NCBI GenBank assembly: GCA_025363455.1
Contig: JANYDW010000038.1
Coordinates: forward strand, 1-64,000
Source: Oleiharenicola sp.
Lineage (GTDB): Bacteria > Verrucomicrobiota > Verrucomicrobiia > Opitutales > Opitutaceae
DNA length: 64,000 nucleotides
Reading direction: 5' to 3'
The position numbers and the translations under genes were made by a program. Each line of letters starts with the position of its first letter. The stretch's first letter is position 1. Below, one piece after another: positions 51,375 through 60,826 of this stretch. Below the pieces are notes generated by a model. That model searched no databases, had not been told where the DNA came from, and worked only from the letters and a program-made list of their open reading frames with translations.

Positions 51375-52973
51375 ATGAACAACTGGACCATCGGTCAACG
51401 CGTCTCATTCGGCTCCGGCCTCCTCTGTCTCCTCCTGGCCGGCTTGGGGGGCTTTGCCGTCCTGCGCCTCAACGTCATCAACCGGATCAGTGACAGCGTC
51501 GCCTTCGACTCACTGCCCGGCGCGATCTACGCGGGCGAGATCAACAACAACCAGGGAGAAAACCAAATCCGTGTCGTCTCGCTGCTCCTCGCCACGACAC
51601 CGGAAGAACGGCAGGCGATCCTCGCGGAGATCAAGGAACGGAATGCCCTGATCACCGAGTCGATCAAGAAATACGAGGGTTCGATCAACGCCGACGAGGA
51701 CCGCAGGAACTTCGAGGTTCTCAAGAAGACGCGCGAGGAATTCAGCGCGGCCCGCGCCAAATACGTGCAATTGGTCGAGACCAGCCACGATGCGGCCGCG
51801 GCGTTCCTGGCGCGGGAGCTCAAGCCACTTTACCAACACTATTCTGATGCGGCCGGCGTCCTGCTCGACTACAACGCGAAAAACGGCAGCGCACGGGGCG
51901 ACAGCCTCGCGACCACCGTGAAGTCCACCACCCGCATCCTCATCATCACGGCCATCGCCGGCCTCGTAGTCGGCATAGCTTTCGCCGCGTTCACCGTGCG
52001 GGCCATCAAGCAGGTGCTCAAACGCGCGACTTCCGAGCTCAGCGCTGGCGCCGACCATACGGCGGCGGCCGCGGTCCAAGTGTCCTCTTCCAGCCAGTCT
52101 CTTGCCGAGGGCGCCAGCGAACAGGCCGCCTCACTCGAGGAGACCAGCGCCTCGCTGGAGGAAATCTCCAGCATGACAAAGCGCAACGCCGAGTCCGCCA
52201 CTCAGGCCAAGGATCTTTCCGCCCAAACCCGCCAGGCCGCCGAGACCGGGGCCGCCAGCATGGCGGAAATGAAGACGGCCATGGACGCCATCAAGGATTC
52301 GTCCGCCAACATCGCCAAGATCGTGAAGACGATCGACGAGATCGCCTTCCAGACGAATATTCTCGCGCTCAACGCTGCCGTCGAGGCCGCCCGGGCCGGC
52401 GAGGCCGGGGCCGGGTTCGCCGTCGTCGCCGAGGAGGTGCGCAACCTCGCCCAGCGCTCCGCGCAATCCGCCAAGGAGACCGCCACCCGCATCGAGGACT
52501 CGGTCGCCCGCAGTGAGCACGGGGTGATCATCAGCGCCAAGGTGGTCGAGAGCTTTGACGAGATCGTGACGAAAGCCCGCAAGGTCGACGACCTCATCGC
52601 CGGGATCGCGACGGCCTCAAACGAGCAGAACGAGGGCATCACCCAGGTGACGACCGCGGTTTCGCAGATGGACAAGGTCACCCAGTCCAGCGCAGCCAAC
52701 GCCGAGGAAACCGCCAGCGCCTCCGAAGAGCTGAGCGCCCAGGCTGAGATGATGCGCGAGTCGGTCAGCACGCTCCATCAATTGGTGGATGGTGCCGGTT
52801 CGAGAGGGTCACAGCCGGGTGGGAGCGAGATCGTCTCGCCCGCGAAGACCCCTGCGCCGAGCCCGGCGGCGGGTCTCCGGAAGCCGGTTATCTCTGCCAA
52901 GCCCGCGCGCCAGAGCGGGGCCACCTTGATTGCGGGCAATGGCGGCCGCCAGCACGATGAATTTTTCAAATAA
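51375..52973 (+). CDS. Methyl-accepting chemotaxis protein without a recognisable HAMP domain
   Basis: A 532-residue transducer. TM1 about 9-30, a periplasmic four-helix sensor (4HB_MCP type, [20 protein letters not shown]), TM2 about 190-212 ([20 protein letters not shown]). Only about 35 residues separate TM2 from the methylation helix ([20 protein letters not shown]), too few for a full HAMP. The conserved hairpin tip reads [20 protein letters not shown]. The C-terminus is Pro/Gly-rich and ends HDEFFK, with no NWETF pentapeptide. It is followed by cheW after 6 bp. Confidence 0.94.
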   Translation: MNNWTIGQRVSFGSGLLCLLLAGLGGFAVLRLNVINRISDSVAFDSLPGAIYAGEINNNQGENQIRVVSLLLATTPEERQAILAEIKERNALITESIKKYEGSINADEDRRNFEVLKKTREEFSAARAKYVQLVETSHDAAAAFLARELKPLYQHYSDAAGVLLDYNAKNGSARGDSLATTVKSTTRILIITAIAGLVVGIAFAAFTVRAIKQVLKRATSELSAGADHTAAAAVQVSSSSQSLAEGASEQAASLEETSASLEEISSMTKRNAESATQAKDLSAQTRQAAETGAASMAEMKTAMDAIKDSSANIAKIVKTIDEIAFQTNILALNAAVEAARAGEAGAGFAVVAEEVRNLAQRSAQSAKETATRIEDSVARSEHGVIISAKVVESFDEIVTKARKVDDLIAGIATASNEQNEGITQVTTAVSQMDKVTQSSAANAEETASASEELSAQAEMMRESVSTLHQLVDGAGSRGSQPGGSEIVSPAKTPAPSPAAGLRKPVISAKPARQSGATLIAGNGGRQHDEFFK

Positions 52974-52979
52974 CCCGTC

Positions 52980-53471
52980 ATGAGCATCACCACCGCCACG
53001 TCATCGCTGGCCGGCAAATATCTTACCGTTGCCCTCGCCGGCGAGTCCTACGGCATCGCCGTCCTCAAGGTACGTGAGATCATCCGCCTGCAGAAGATCA
53101 CTCCGGTCCCGCATATGCCGGATTTCGTGAAGGGGGTCATCAACCTGCGCGGCCGGGTCATCCCGGTCATCGATCTGCGGCTCAAGTTCGGCCTCCGCGC
53201 GGTGGACACCGAACGCACTTGCATCGTGGTCGTGCGCCTCGTCACGGTCGCCGACGGCTCGAACGCGATGGGGCTGATCGTCGACTGCGTGGAAGAGGTG
53301 GTAAATCTGACCGCCGGCCAGATTGAACCGACGCCGGAATTCGGCGTGTCCCTCGGCGCCTCCTGCCTGCTGGGCATGGCGAAGGTAAACGACCAGGTCA
53401 AAACCCTGCTCGATATTGAACGAGTCGTGAACGCCACGATTCTGGCGAAAGCCGCGATCGGGCCTGCCTGA
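52980..53471 (+). CDS. cheW: Chemotaxis coupling protein CheW
   Basis: A 163-residue CheW. Typical parts are YGIAVLKVREIIRLQKITPV, PHMPDFVKGVINLRGRVIPV and IDLRLKFGL, the last containing the NLRGxxxPVIDLR signature. It joins MCPs to CheA kinase. It begins 6 bp after the MCP stop and must be co-transcribed. No CheA, CheB or CheR gene lies in the window, so this pair has to use a kinase encoded elsewhere. Confidence 0.95.
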   Translation: MSITTATSSLAGKYLTVALAGESYGIAVLKVREIIRLQKITPVPHMPDFVKGVINLRGRVIPVIDLRLKFGLRAVDTERTCIVVVRLVTVADGSNAMGLIVDCVEEVVNLTAGQIEPTPEFGVSLGASCLLGMAKVNDQVKTLLDIERVVNATILAKAAIGPA

Positions 53472-53620
53472 TCTGTTCGCGGCCACCGCTGTCGGGGCTC
53501 TCGTTCCCGGCCCTGACATCGAGACCGTCGGCCAGCCAATTTTGGACATTATTTTCGCGGATCCAAACGCGGCGCTTGCCGCCCAACCTAGAATCGGGAA
53601 TCTGAATCGAAAATTGAAAC

Positions 53621-53705
53621 GCTCGGGTGATGGAATGGCAGACATGCGGGTCTTTGAAGCCCATGCCGTAAGGCGTGTGGGTTCGAGTCCCACCCCCGAG
53701 CACCA
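53621..53705 (+). tRNA. Class II tRNA, Leu-like body, apparent anticodon UUG, encoded CCA
   Basis: The 85-nt sequence folds as a tRNA: acceptor GCTCGGG/CCCGAGC (7 bp), D-arm with the leucine-type GGAATGGCAGAC, anticodon loop CTTTGAA (53652-53658) flanked by CGGGT/GCCCA, a variable arm GCC-GTAA-GGC, T-arm GTGGG-TTCGAGT-CCCAC, discriminator A and CCA. Three features are odd: the anticodon at 53654-53656 reads UUG (a Gln codon reader) on a long-arm body; the first anticodon-stem pair is C.A; and one extra C lies between T-stem and acceptor, giving 13 rather than 12 nt on the 3' side. It ends 18 bp before the araC start. It may be a working tRNA, a suppressor or a decayed copy. Confidence 0.75.
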
Positions 53706-53723
53706 CACATCCCTCGCCAATAC

Positions 53724-54590
53724 ATGAAGACCGCCTACGAGCCCCTTTATTTCTACCGGGGATCGGATGCGGCCTCGATCGAGGTGGCCCGTCCGGTGCT
53801 CGGGTTTCTCAATGTGGTGACGATCAACGATGATTTTGTTTTTCCGCGTCACCAGCATTTCAACTACCAGTTGATCTTCACCAAGCGCGGCATCTACCGC
53901 TGCCTGGTGAACGATGTCCGGCTCACGATGAAGGCGGGCGAAATCCTGCTGGTCAAGCCGGGGGACTGGCACGAGGACCACGGTCGGAAGGGCCTGGTGT
54001 ACCACGCATTGAACTTCGAACTCGCCGGGGGCGGAGGCGAACGCGGCATCGACATTGTTTTCCAGCCGGGCATCGCGCCGCACCAGCAGGTGTTGCGCGG
54101 CCGGAATACGGAATGCTGGAGCATCATCGACGGCATGCAAACCGAGGCCACGCGGACGGACCCGTTTGTGGCTCATCTGGAAAATGCCCTGCTGCTCGAG
54201 TTGTTTTGGCGGATCATCAGGGCGCTGCCTCGCATCCGCCTTTCCTCGGTGTTGCTCCACCGATCGGAACAGCAGGCGTTCAGCGAGCGGTTGCGCCGCG
54301 TGTTCGACGGCCACCTCGACAAGCCCCTCGATGCGGAAAGCGTGGCGGCGCAGTTGGGCGTCAGCGTGCGCACGCTCACCACCCGCTGCCGCGAGATCAC
54401 GGAGAAGCCGCCGATGCAGGCGTTCATGACGCACAAGATGGACTATGCCGCACAGTTGTTGCAGATCACCTCCCTGCCCGTGAAGGCCATCAGCTACCGG
54501 CTCGGTTTCCAGAACCAATATCATTTTTCACGGGTGTTCCGCCGGTTCATGGGCCAGCCTCCGACGGCCTTCCGCGCGTTGCCGAAATAG
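53724..54590 (+). CDS. AraC-family transcriptional regulator with cupin sensor domain
   Basis: A 288-residue regulator. The N-terminal cupin-type ligand domain includes HFNYQLIFTKRGIYRCLV and EILLVKPGDWHEDHG. The C-terminal double HTH has LDAESVAAQLGVSVRTLTTR and ISYRLGFQNQYHFSRVFRR. Members of this type usually sense a sugar and activate the neighbouring catabolic genes. It lies on the same strand, 235 bp upstream of the TonB receptor gene, and is its likely regulator. Confidence 0.93.
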   Translation: MKTAYEPLYFYRGSDAASIEVARPVLGFLNVVTINDDFVFPRHQHFNYQLIFTKRGIYRCLVNDVRLTMKAGEILLVKPGDWHEDHGRKGLVYHALNFELAGGGGERGIDIVFQPGIAPHQQVLRGRNTECWSIIDGMQTEATRTDPFVAHLENALLLELFWRIIRALPRIRLSSVLLHRSEQQAFSERLRRVFDGHLDKPLDAESVAAQLGVSVRTLTTRCREITEKPPMQAFMTHKMDYAAQLLQITSLPVKAISYRLGFQNQYHFSRVFRRFMGQPPTAFRALPK

Positions 54591-54660
54591 ATATCTCTTG
54601 GCGAAACAGGGCATTTTCTGGCGCCGGGGTTTTTTGCTAGACTGGGAGAGTTAAAAACCC

Positions 54661-54679
54661 GCCCGCCCCCGCGGGCTTT
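54661..54679 (+). terminator. Weak hairpin after the araC gene
   Basis: GCCCGC-CCCC-GCGGGC followed by TTT, 70 bp after the regulator stop. A short T-run makes it a weak terminator. The rest of 54591-54825 should carry the promoter of the TonB receptor gene, but no clear box was found. Confidence 0.4.
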
Positions 54680-54825
54680 GCCCTCCAGACGATCCTTTGC
54701 TTGCGCCGGCCCCGGCCGGCGCAAACACCCGGCAAGTCTGTTCCCCCCACCCCAAACGCCTCGCGCACTTTCCGGAACAGCCGGAATGAAGCGGGACGGA
54801 GTTTTGCCCAAATCAGAACCAGTAT

Positions 54826-57800
54826 ATGAGAACCACCTGCCTTCCCCTCCTCGCCGGCCTTCTTTTGCTGCCGGCTTTGCCCCTCGGGGCTCAAGCAACC
54901 AACGCCCAATCCGCTCCGGGCACCACCCCCGCCAGCCGGAGTCCCGTCCGGAAGGAAGCGGAAGAAACCATCGAGCTCTCGCCCTTTACCGTCACTGGCG
55001 AAGGCGACAAGGGCTATCGGGCGGCGAGCACGCTCGCGGGCACCCGGATCAACACCAGCCTGCGCGATACCGGCTCCGCTATCACCGTGCTAACGGAGGA
55101 GTTTTTCAAAGATACCGGCGCCACCAGTGCGGAATCGACCCTCGTCTATGCGACGAATGCCGAAGCCGGTGGCCTGGGCGGAAGCATGTCGGGTGCGTCC
55201 ATCACCGCCTATGCCGACTATGAGTTGACCCGCTACCGCCCCCAGACCCAGACCCGCATCCGCGGCCTGACGGCGGCTGATCTCACCCGTGATTTGTTCC
55301 TGACCGATATCCCCTTCAACACCTACAATACCGGACGCGTCGATATCCAGCGCGGACCCAATTCGCTCCTCTTCGGCCTGGGCAGCCCCGGTGGCATCAT
55401 CAACAACGTCCTGAATCAGGCGCTCTACAAGAACTCCCTGGAAGTCAGCCTCCGCATGGATCAATATGGCAGCAACCGGACGACGTCTGATATTAATCTG
55501 CAGATTATCCCCAAGGAATTGGCGATCCGGGTGGACACTCTTTACGGCGACACGATATTCCGGCAAAAACCGGCTTTCGAAATAGAAAAACGCCTTTATC
55601 TCGCGGCCAAGTATGAGCCGAAATGGCTGAAGTTTCCCAGTGCCCATACCATGCTGAAAGGCAGTTATGAGTATGGTGATATCAGTGCCAACCGCCCTCG
55701 CATCCGCCCGTTGCAGGATCAAATCAGCCCTTGGTTCAACACCAGCGGCCTGAACAAACTCACTGTCGACCCGGCGAATGTTGCGGCCAATCGTGCGCTC
55801 TATCCGATCCTCGGCAGTCCGCCGCGCGGCGGTGGCAATGTGGTCGCGGCAATGTGGGCCAACCCCAACTCAGACGTCCAGGGTGGCACCGGTATCACCC
55901 CCTATGTGCAGCTGGGCCGCAACACCGCGTCCAACAGCCCGGCCTTGCCGCGCCTCGAGTGGGTCGCCATCGGCTCCCGCAGTCAAAGTCCGGCTGCCTC
56001 CACCGCCTGGGGCGCCACGGCCTTCCCCGGTTTCTACAAGAGCCAGGAGCTGCTGGACCCGACCGTGTTCAATTTCTTCGATTTGCTGATCGATGGCCCG
56101 AACAAGTCGGAGCACCAGAAATTCAATGCGACGATCTTCACCCTCGAGCAGACCCTACTGGACGGCAACGTCGGTTTCGAACTCGGGGTTGACCGGCAGT
56201 ATTACTACAGCACGGCGGACGCCGCGACCACCGGCTTCAGTGACGGCCAGGCTCTGGCGGTTGACATGAACACCACGCTGATCAACGGCCTGCCCAACCC
56301 CAACCTCGGCCGCCCCTATATTTCGTCCGACTCGCTGGACAACGCCTCGGATCGGAACACGCGCGAGTCCTTTCGCGCGACCGTCTATGGGATCTTCGAT
56401 GCCCGGAAGCACATGCGGGAGTCCTTTCTCTCCCGGTTAATCGGCCGCAATACGTTCACCGGGCTCTACACCAAGCAGTCGGTGTATAAGGATTTTCGCA
56501 AATGGCGTGGCTACGTCGCCAGCGGTCAGCACAGTGCGGCGCTGCTGGGCACCAATGCGGCGACCGGCCTGCCCAATGCCGGCCTGAGCTTCATTGTGGG
56601 CCTCCACTATCTGGGTGACAGCCTGCTCACCCGCCCGCAGCTCGCTGGCGCGAACATCTCGAATATCAAGGTTCTCCAGGAGCCCCGGGGCGGCCTGCAG
56701 GGGTCCTACTGGAATCCGTCCGTCAACAGCGGCGCGGGCGGGTTTGTCACCACCCCCTTCAGCATCGTCTCCCGCTACTATGACGGCCCGGGCTATATGT
56801 GGAGTCCCAGCTCCCGGAAAGAGCGGACGGACATTACGTCGCGCGCTTTCGTCTGGCAGGGACAAATGCTCGACGGCGTCATCGTCCCCACCATGGGCTG
56901 GCGCGAGGACGCAGCCAAAGCCTACAATTCGGGCCCGCCCCCGACCAATCCGGTCACCGCCCACGCTCTGCCGGACAGCCCCCTGTTTGTGGTGCCGAAG
57001 ATCCCGACGACGAATGTCGAAGGCGAAACCTTGAGCTATGGTGTCGTCGTCCACACCCCCAGGTCCATCAGCCAGCATCTGCCGGCCGGCCTGAACTTCG
57101 ACTTGTTTTGGAACAAGTCCGACAACTTCCAGGCCGGAGCCGGCCGCACGGATGTCTATGGGCGGAACCAGCCGTCGCTCTCAGGCCAAACCAAAGACTA
57201 CGGTTTCCTTATCTCCGTGCTGGATGACAAATTCATCCTCCGGGTGAATAAATATGAGTCGGCCGTGCAGAATGACAGCGTCGTCATCTTGAACCGGTTC
57301 TACCCCGGTGACGTTGAAGCCGGCTATTGGGATTCCGCCTCCCGGGCCTACAATATCATCAATCACCCGGCCGCAGTCGCTGCCTGGAATGCCAACCTGC
57401 CTTCCACGCTCTTCCAGCAGGGCTGGGCCTTCGCGCGCACCCCCACCCTGGACGGCTTCACCACCTTCAACAACCGGCCGGGCGGCGGCATCGAGCTGGC
57501 GGACACCGTTTCGACCGGCATGGAATACGAGCTGACCTACAATCCCACCCCGAACTGGCGCATCTCGATCAATGCCTCGAAACAGGATGCGGTTCGCAGC
57601 AACATTGGCAAAGACCTCGATGAGTGGATCGCCACCCGGCGCGTGATCTGGGAAGGTCCCGCAGGCGATCTGGAACGGGAAGGCGCCGGCGGCGCGACCC
57701 TGCGCGACTACGCCAGGGCCAACATCATCATCCCTTATGAGACCTTCAAGAACCAGAGCGGCGGTCCCGCCCAGGAAGTCCGCAAGTGGCGGTGGAACGC

Positions 57801-58152
57801 GATCACGAATTACACCTTCGCGAGCGGAATGCTGAAGGGTTTCAGCGTGGGCGGCGGTGTCCGCTGGCAGGACAAAGTGGCAATCGGCTTCCCCGTGCAA
57901 TTGGTCAACGGGGTCGCGCAGTTTAATGTCAAGGCGCCCTATTATGGCCCGACCGAGACCAACATTGATTTCTGGCTTGGTTACGAGCACCGGCTGACCG
58001 ACCGCATCGGATGGCGCGCCCAACTCAACGTGAAGAACGCCAACATCGGTGACAAACTGATTCCGGTCTATGCCCAGCCTGATGGCACGATCGGCGGCGC
58101 CCGCCTGGCCGAATCCCGGCTGTTCTATCTCACCAATACCTTCACGTTCTAA
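54826..58152 (+). CDS. TonB-dependent outer-membrane receptor
   Basis: A 1108-residue outer-membrane importer. A signal peptide (LPLLAGLLLLPALPLGAQA) is followed by a Pro/Thr stretch and the motif ETIELSPFTVTGEGDKGYRA, the style of start common in Opitutaceae receptors. The plug domain contains RIRGLTAADLTRDLFLTDIP and RVDIQRGPNSLLFGLGSPGG. A long 22-strand-type barrel ends in the required aromatic residue (YLTNTFTF). No SusD partner follows. Placed before a beta-mannosidase, it probably takes up mannose-containing oligosaccharides. Confidence 0.95.
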   Translation: MRTTCLPLLAGLLLLPALPLGAQATNAQSAPGTTPASRSPVRKEAEETIELSPFTVTGEGDKGYRAASTLAGTRINTSLRDTGSAITVLTEEFFKDTGATSAESTLVYATNAEAGGLGGSMSGASITAYADYELTRYRPQTQTRIRGLTAADLTRDLFLTDIPFNTYNTGRVDIQRGPNSLLFGLGSPGGIINNVLNQALYKNSLEVSLRMDQYGSNRTTSDINLQIIPKELAIRVDTLYGDTIFRQKPAFEIEKRLYLAAKYEPKWLKFPSAHTMLKGSYEYGDISANRPRIRPLQDQISPWFNTSGLNKLTVDPANVAANRALYPILGSPPRGGGNVVAAMWANPNSDVQGGTGITPYVQLGRNTASNSPALPRLEWVAIGSRSQSPAASTAWGATAFPGFYKSQELLDPTVFNFFDLLIDGPNKSEHQKFNATIFTLEQTLLDGNVGFELGVDRQYYYSTADAATTGFSDGQALAVDMNTTLINGLPNPNLGRPYISSDSLDNASDRNTRESFRATVYGIFDARKHMRESFLSRLIGRNTFTGLYTKQSVYKDFRKWRGYVASGQHSAALLGTNAATGLPNAGLSFIVGLHYLGDSLLTRPQLAGANISNIKVLQEPRGGLQGSYWNPSVNSGAGGFVTTPFSIVSRYYDGPGYMWSPSSRKERTDITSRAFVWQGQMLDGVIVPTMGWREDAAKAYNSGPPPTNPVTAHALPDSPLFVVPKIPTTNVEGETLSYGVVVHTPRSISQHLPAGLNFDLFWNKSDNFQAGAGRTDVYGRNQPSLSGQTKDYGFLISVLDDKFILRVNKYESAVQNDSVVILNRFYPGDVEAGYWDSASRAYNIINHPAAVAAWNANLPSTLFQQGWAFARTPTLDGFTTFNNRPGGGIELADTVSTGMEYELTYNPTPNWRISINASKQDAVRSNIGKDLDEWIATRRVIWEGPAGDLEREGAGGATLRDYARANIIIPYETFKNQSGGPAQEVRKWRWNAITNYTFASGMLKGFSVGGGVRWQDKVAIGFPVQLVNGVAQFNVKAPYYGPTETNIDFWLGYEHRLTDRIGWRAQLNVKNANIGDKLIPVYAQPDGTIGGARLAESRLFYLTNTFTF

Positions 58153-58163
58153 GAGGGCCAACC

Positions 58164-58186
58164 GGCGGTGGCCGCTTGCCACCGCC
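58164..58186 (+). terminator. Stem-loop between receptor and beta-mannosidase genes
   Basis: A perfect 9-bp stem GGCGGTGGC/GCCACCGCC with loop CGCTT, 12 bp after the receptor stop. No T-run follows. It could stabilise the receptor mRNA end or lower read-through into the beta-mannosidase gene. Confidence 0.6.
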
Positions 58187-58257
58187 ATACCGGATCCTCT
58201 GCGCGCGGCCACCCGTGTTCGTGCGCAGGGGCGGTTTCTTTCTGTTTGAACATTTCC

Positions 58258-60816
58258 ATGCTTTCCCGCCACGCGCTGTCATCCACCGGCATTGAGTTTT
58301 ACCATGCGGACCGCGATGCTTGGTTTCCCGCCCGCGTGCCGGGCTGCATCCACACGGATCTTCAGCGGCACGATCTGATTCCCGATCCGTTTTATGGGCG
58401 TAACGAAGCCGGGCTGCAATGGATCGAGCGCCGCGAGTGGCGCTACCGCGCGCGGTTTGACGTCCCGGCGGACGCCCGGGACCGGGCGCACGTCGACCTG
58501 GTCTTTGGTGGGCTCGATACGCTTGCCGAGGTCAGGCTCAACGGCCAGCTCCTCGGCCGGACGGAAAACATGTTTGTGTCGCATCGGTGGGACGTCCGTT
58601 CCCTGCTGCAGCCGGCCGGCAATCTGCTGGAGGTGATTTTCCATAATACGCTCGATTACCTGCGCGACCGGGCATCGTGGCAGCCTTTCCGGGAACGCAA
58701 TGATCCTGTGGGCGGGCGCTCCCGCATTCGCAAGGAACAATGCCAGTATGGCTGGGATTGGGGCCCGCGCTTTGTCACCTGCGGCATCTGGCAGCCGGTG
58801 TGGCTCGAGTCCTGGGATGGCGCACGGCTCGACCAGGTTCACCTCCGCCAGGACCATCAGCCCGATCACACGGTGGTGCTGCACGCCACCGCGGCACTCG
58901 ATCGCCCAGGCGGCGGCGAACGCCTGGTGCTCTCCGTCGCGCTGGACGGCCGGACCGTCGCGGAGAGCGCCCCGTTGCCGGACGCGCTCGCCGTCGCCAT
59001 TCCCGACCCTCAGCTGTGGTGGCCGAACGGGCAAGGGGCGCAACCCCTCTACACGGTCACCTTGCAGTTGCTCGGACCCGACGGGGTGGTGCGCGACGAG
59101 TGGACCCGGCGGGTGGGCCTGCGGACCATCGAGTTGGTCCGGGAGAAAGACACCGCGGGCGAATCGTTCTATTTCCGCGTGAACGGGCGGCCGGTCTTCG
59201 CGAAGGGCGCAAACTGGATTCCCGACCACGCGTTCGTCACGGAGTGCGCGCCGCAGGGCTACCGTGAGCGGCTGCAGGCGGCGGCCGACGTGCACATGAA
59301 CATGCTTCGCGTTTGGGGTGGCGGCATCTACGAGGCCCGGGACTTCTACGACACCTGCGATGAACTCGGCCTGCTGGTCTGGCAGGACTTCATGTTCGCC
59401 TGTGCGATCTATCCGGGCGTCCCGGAGTATTGCGAGCTGGTGCGCCGGGAGGCGGAGCACCAGGTCCGCCGCCTCCGGCACCACGCCTGCCTCGCGCTCT
59501 GGTGCGGGAACAATGAGATTGTGATGATGGACATCTACATCGCGGAGCTGCGCCGCGATCCCGCGAAGTGGGCCGACTACCAGCGGGTCTTTCACGGGGT
59601 TCTGCCCGAGGTGGTGGCGGCGTTCGATCCGGCCACGCCTTACTGGCCCTCGTCACCGTGGACCCCGGAGGAATATTCGGCCGACGCCAACCATGAGGGA
59701 GCGGGGGACACCCACTTCTGGGAGGTGTGGCATGCGCGGGCACCGGTGAAGGCCTACGAAAAACTCACCACCCGCTTCTGCTCGGAGTTCGGCATGCAGT
59801 CCTACGCCTCGGCCGGGCTCGCCGCCACTTTTTGCCCGCCGGAGTCCCTGAACGTGTTCTCCCTGGTGATGGAGAACCACCAGAAGAACGGCGGCGGCAA
59901 TGCGACGATGCTCCACTACATGGCACAGCGCTACCGTTACGTCGACGGCTACGCCAACCTCGCCTATCTCTCACAGCTCAACCAGGCGTATTGCATGAAG
60001 GTGGGCGTCGAGCACTTCCGGCACCGCATGCCCCGGACGATGGGCGCGCTCTACTGGCAGATCAACGACTGCTGGCCGGTCGCCTCGTGGAGTTCCATCG
60101 AATATGGCGGCCACTGGAAGGCGCTGCACCACGAGGCCCGCCGGTTCTTCGCCCCGAGCCTCGTGTATCTCCGCACGGAGGCCGGCGTGGAAATCGGCCG
60201 CTACAACGAAATTTTCAACCACCTCACCTGCTACGAAATCTTCACCATCCACGACGCCCCTCAGCCCCGCGCCGCCCGGCTGCGCTGGTCGTTGCGCACT
60301 CTGGACGGACGGATCGTCGGGACCGAGCACGCCCGCGAGGTGGCGCTGGCGTCCCGCCAGGTGGTGCGACAGGCGGAGTGCGCGTGCGCCGAGGCGGGGG
60401 AGGAATGGACCCGCGAGCAGATTTACCTGCGCGCCGAACTGCTCGACGTGAACGGGGCCCGACTGTCGGTACAAACCGCCTTTTTCACGGTCCCGCGCTT
60501 CATTGACTTCGTGGATCCCCGGATCACGGCGGAGATCCGCGCGGCCGCCGGCGGAGGGGCAGAGATCACCCTCCGCAGTGTTTCCCTCGCGCCCGCCGTC
60601 GCGCTCGGGTTTGGCGGGATGCCAGTCTGGCTTTCCGACAACTGGTTCGACCTGACGGCAGGTGAAGACTACACTGTAACTGCGCGCCTGCCGGCGGGCG
60701 TGGGGATTGACGCGCTGCGCGCGGCGATCACCATCACTTCGCTCTGGCACAGCTACCAGCCATGCGCCCGGTCCAGCAACGCCGCGGACGGGGGTCGCGC
60801 CCATCACCCCAGTTAA
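58258..60816 (+). CDS. GH2-family beta-mannosidase
   Basis: An 852-residue glycoside hydrolase. Sequence RIRKEQCQYGWDWGPRF is typical of beta-mannosidases. The acid/base is E420 in LWCGNNEIV and the nucleophile E510 in RFCSEFGMQSYAS. Domains in order are the sugar-binding jelly roll, an immunoglobulin-like sandwich, the TIM barrel (about 320-680) and C-terminal sandwiches. No signal peptide is seen from ATG 58258, so it probably acts in the cytoplasm or leaves by another route. It is followed 10 bp later by an MFS transporter. Confidence 0.93.
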   Translation: MLSRHALSSTGIEFYHADRDAWFPARVPGCIHTDLQRHDLIPDPFYGRNEAGLQWIERREWRYRARFDVPADARDRAHVDLVFGGLDTLAEVRLNGQLLGRTENMFVSHRWDVRSLLQPAGNLLEVIFHNTLDYLRDRASWQPFRERNDPVGGRSRIRKEQCQYGWDWGPRFVTCGIWQPVWLESWDGARLDQVHLRQDHQPDHTVVLHATAALDRPGGGERLVLSVALDGRTVAESAPLPDALAVAIPDPQLWWPNGQGAQPLYTVTLQLLGPDGVVRDEWTRRVGLRTIELVREKDTAGESFYFRVNGRPVFAKGANWIPDHAFVTECAPQGYRERLQAAADVHMNMLRVWGGGIYEARDFYDTCDELGLLVWQDFMFACAIYPGVPEYCELVRREAEHQVRRLRHHACLALWCGNNEIVMMDIYIAELRRDPAKWADYQRVFHGVLPEVVAAFDPATPYWPSSPWTPEEYSADANHEGAGDTHFWEVWHARAPVKAYEKLTTRFCSEFGMQSYASAGLAATFCPPESLNVFSLVMENHQKNGGGNATMLHYMAQRYRYVDGYANLAYLSQLNQAYCMKVGVEHFRHRMPRTMGALYWQINDCWPVASWSSIEYGGHWKALHHEARRFFAPSLVYLRTEAGVEIGRYNEIFNHLTCYEIFTIHDAPQPRAARLRWSLRTLDGRIVGTEHAREVALASRQVVRQAECACAEAGEEWTREQIYLRAELLDVNGARLSVQTAFFTVPRFIDFVDPRITAEIRAAAGGGAEITLRSVSLAPAVALGFGGMPVWLSDNWFDLTAGEDYTVTARLPAGVGIDALRAAITITSLWHSYQPCARSSNAADGGRAHHPS

Positions 60817-60826
60817 CCCCTGCCCC

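Noticed and set aside
53621-53705. Selenocysteine tRNA
   Set aside because: The long arm and 13-nt 3' side suggested it, but the anticodon is not UCA, the D-arm is of the Leu type rather than the extended Sec type, and no sel gene is present.
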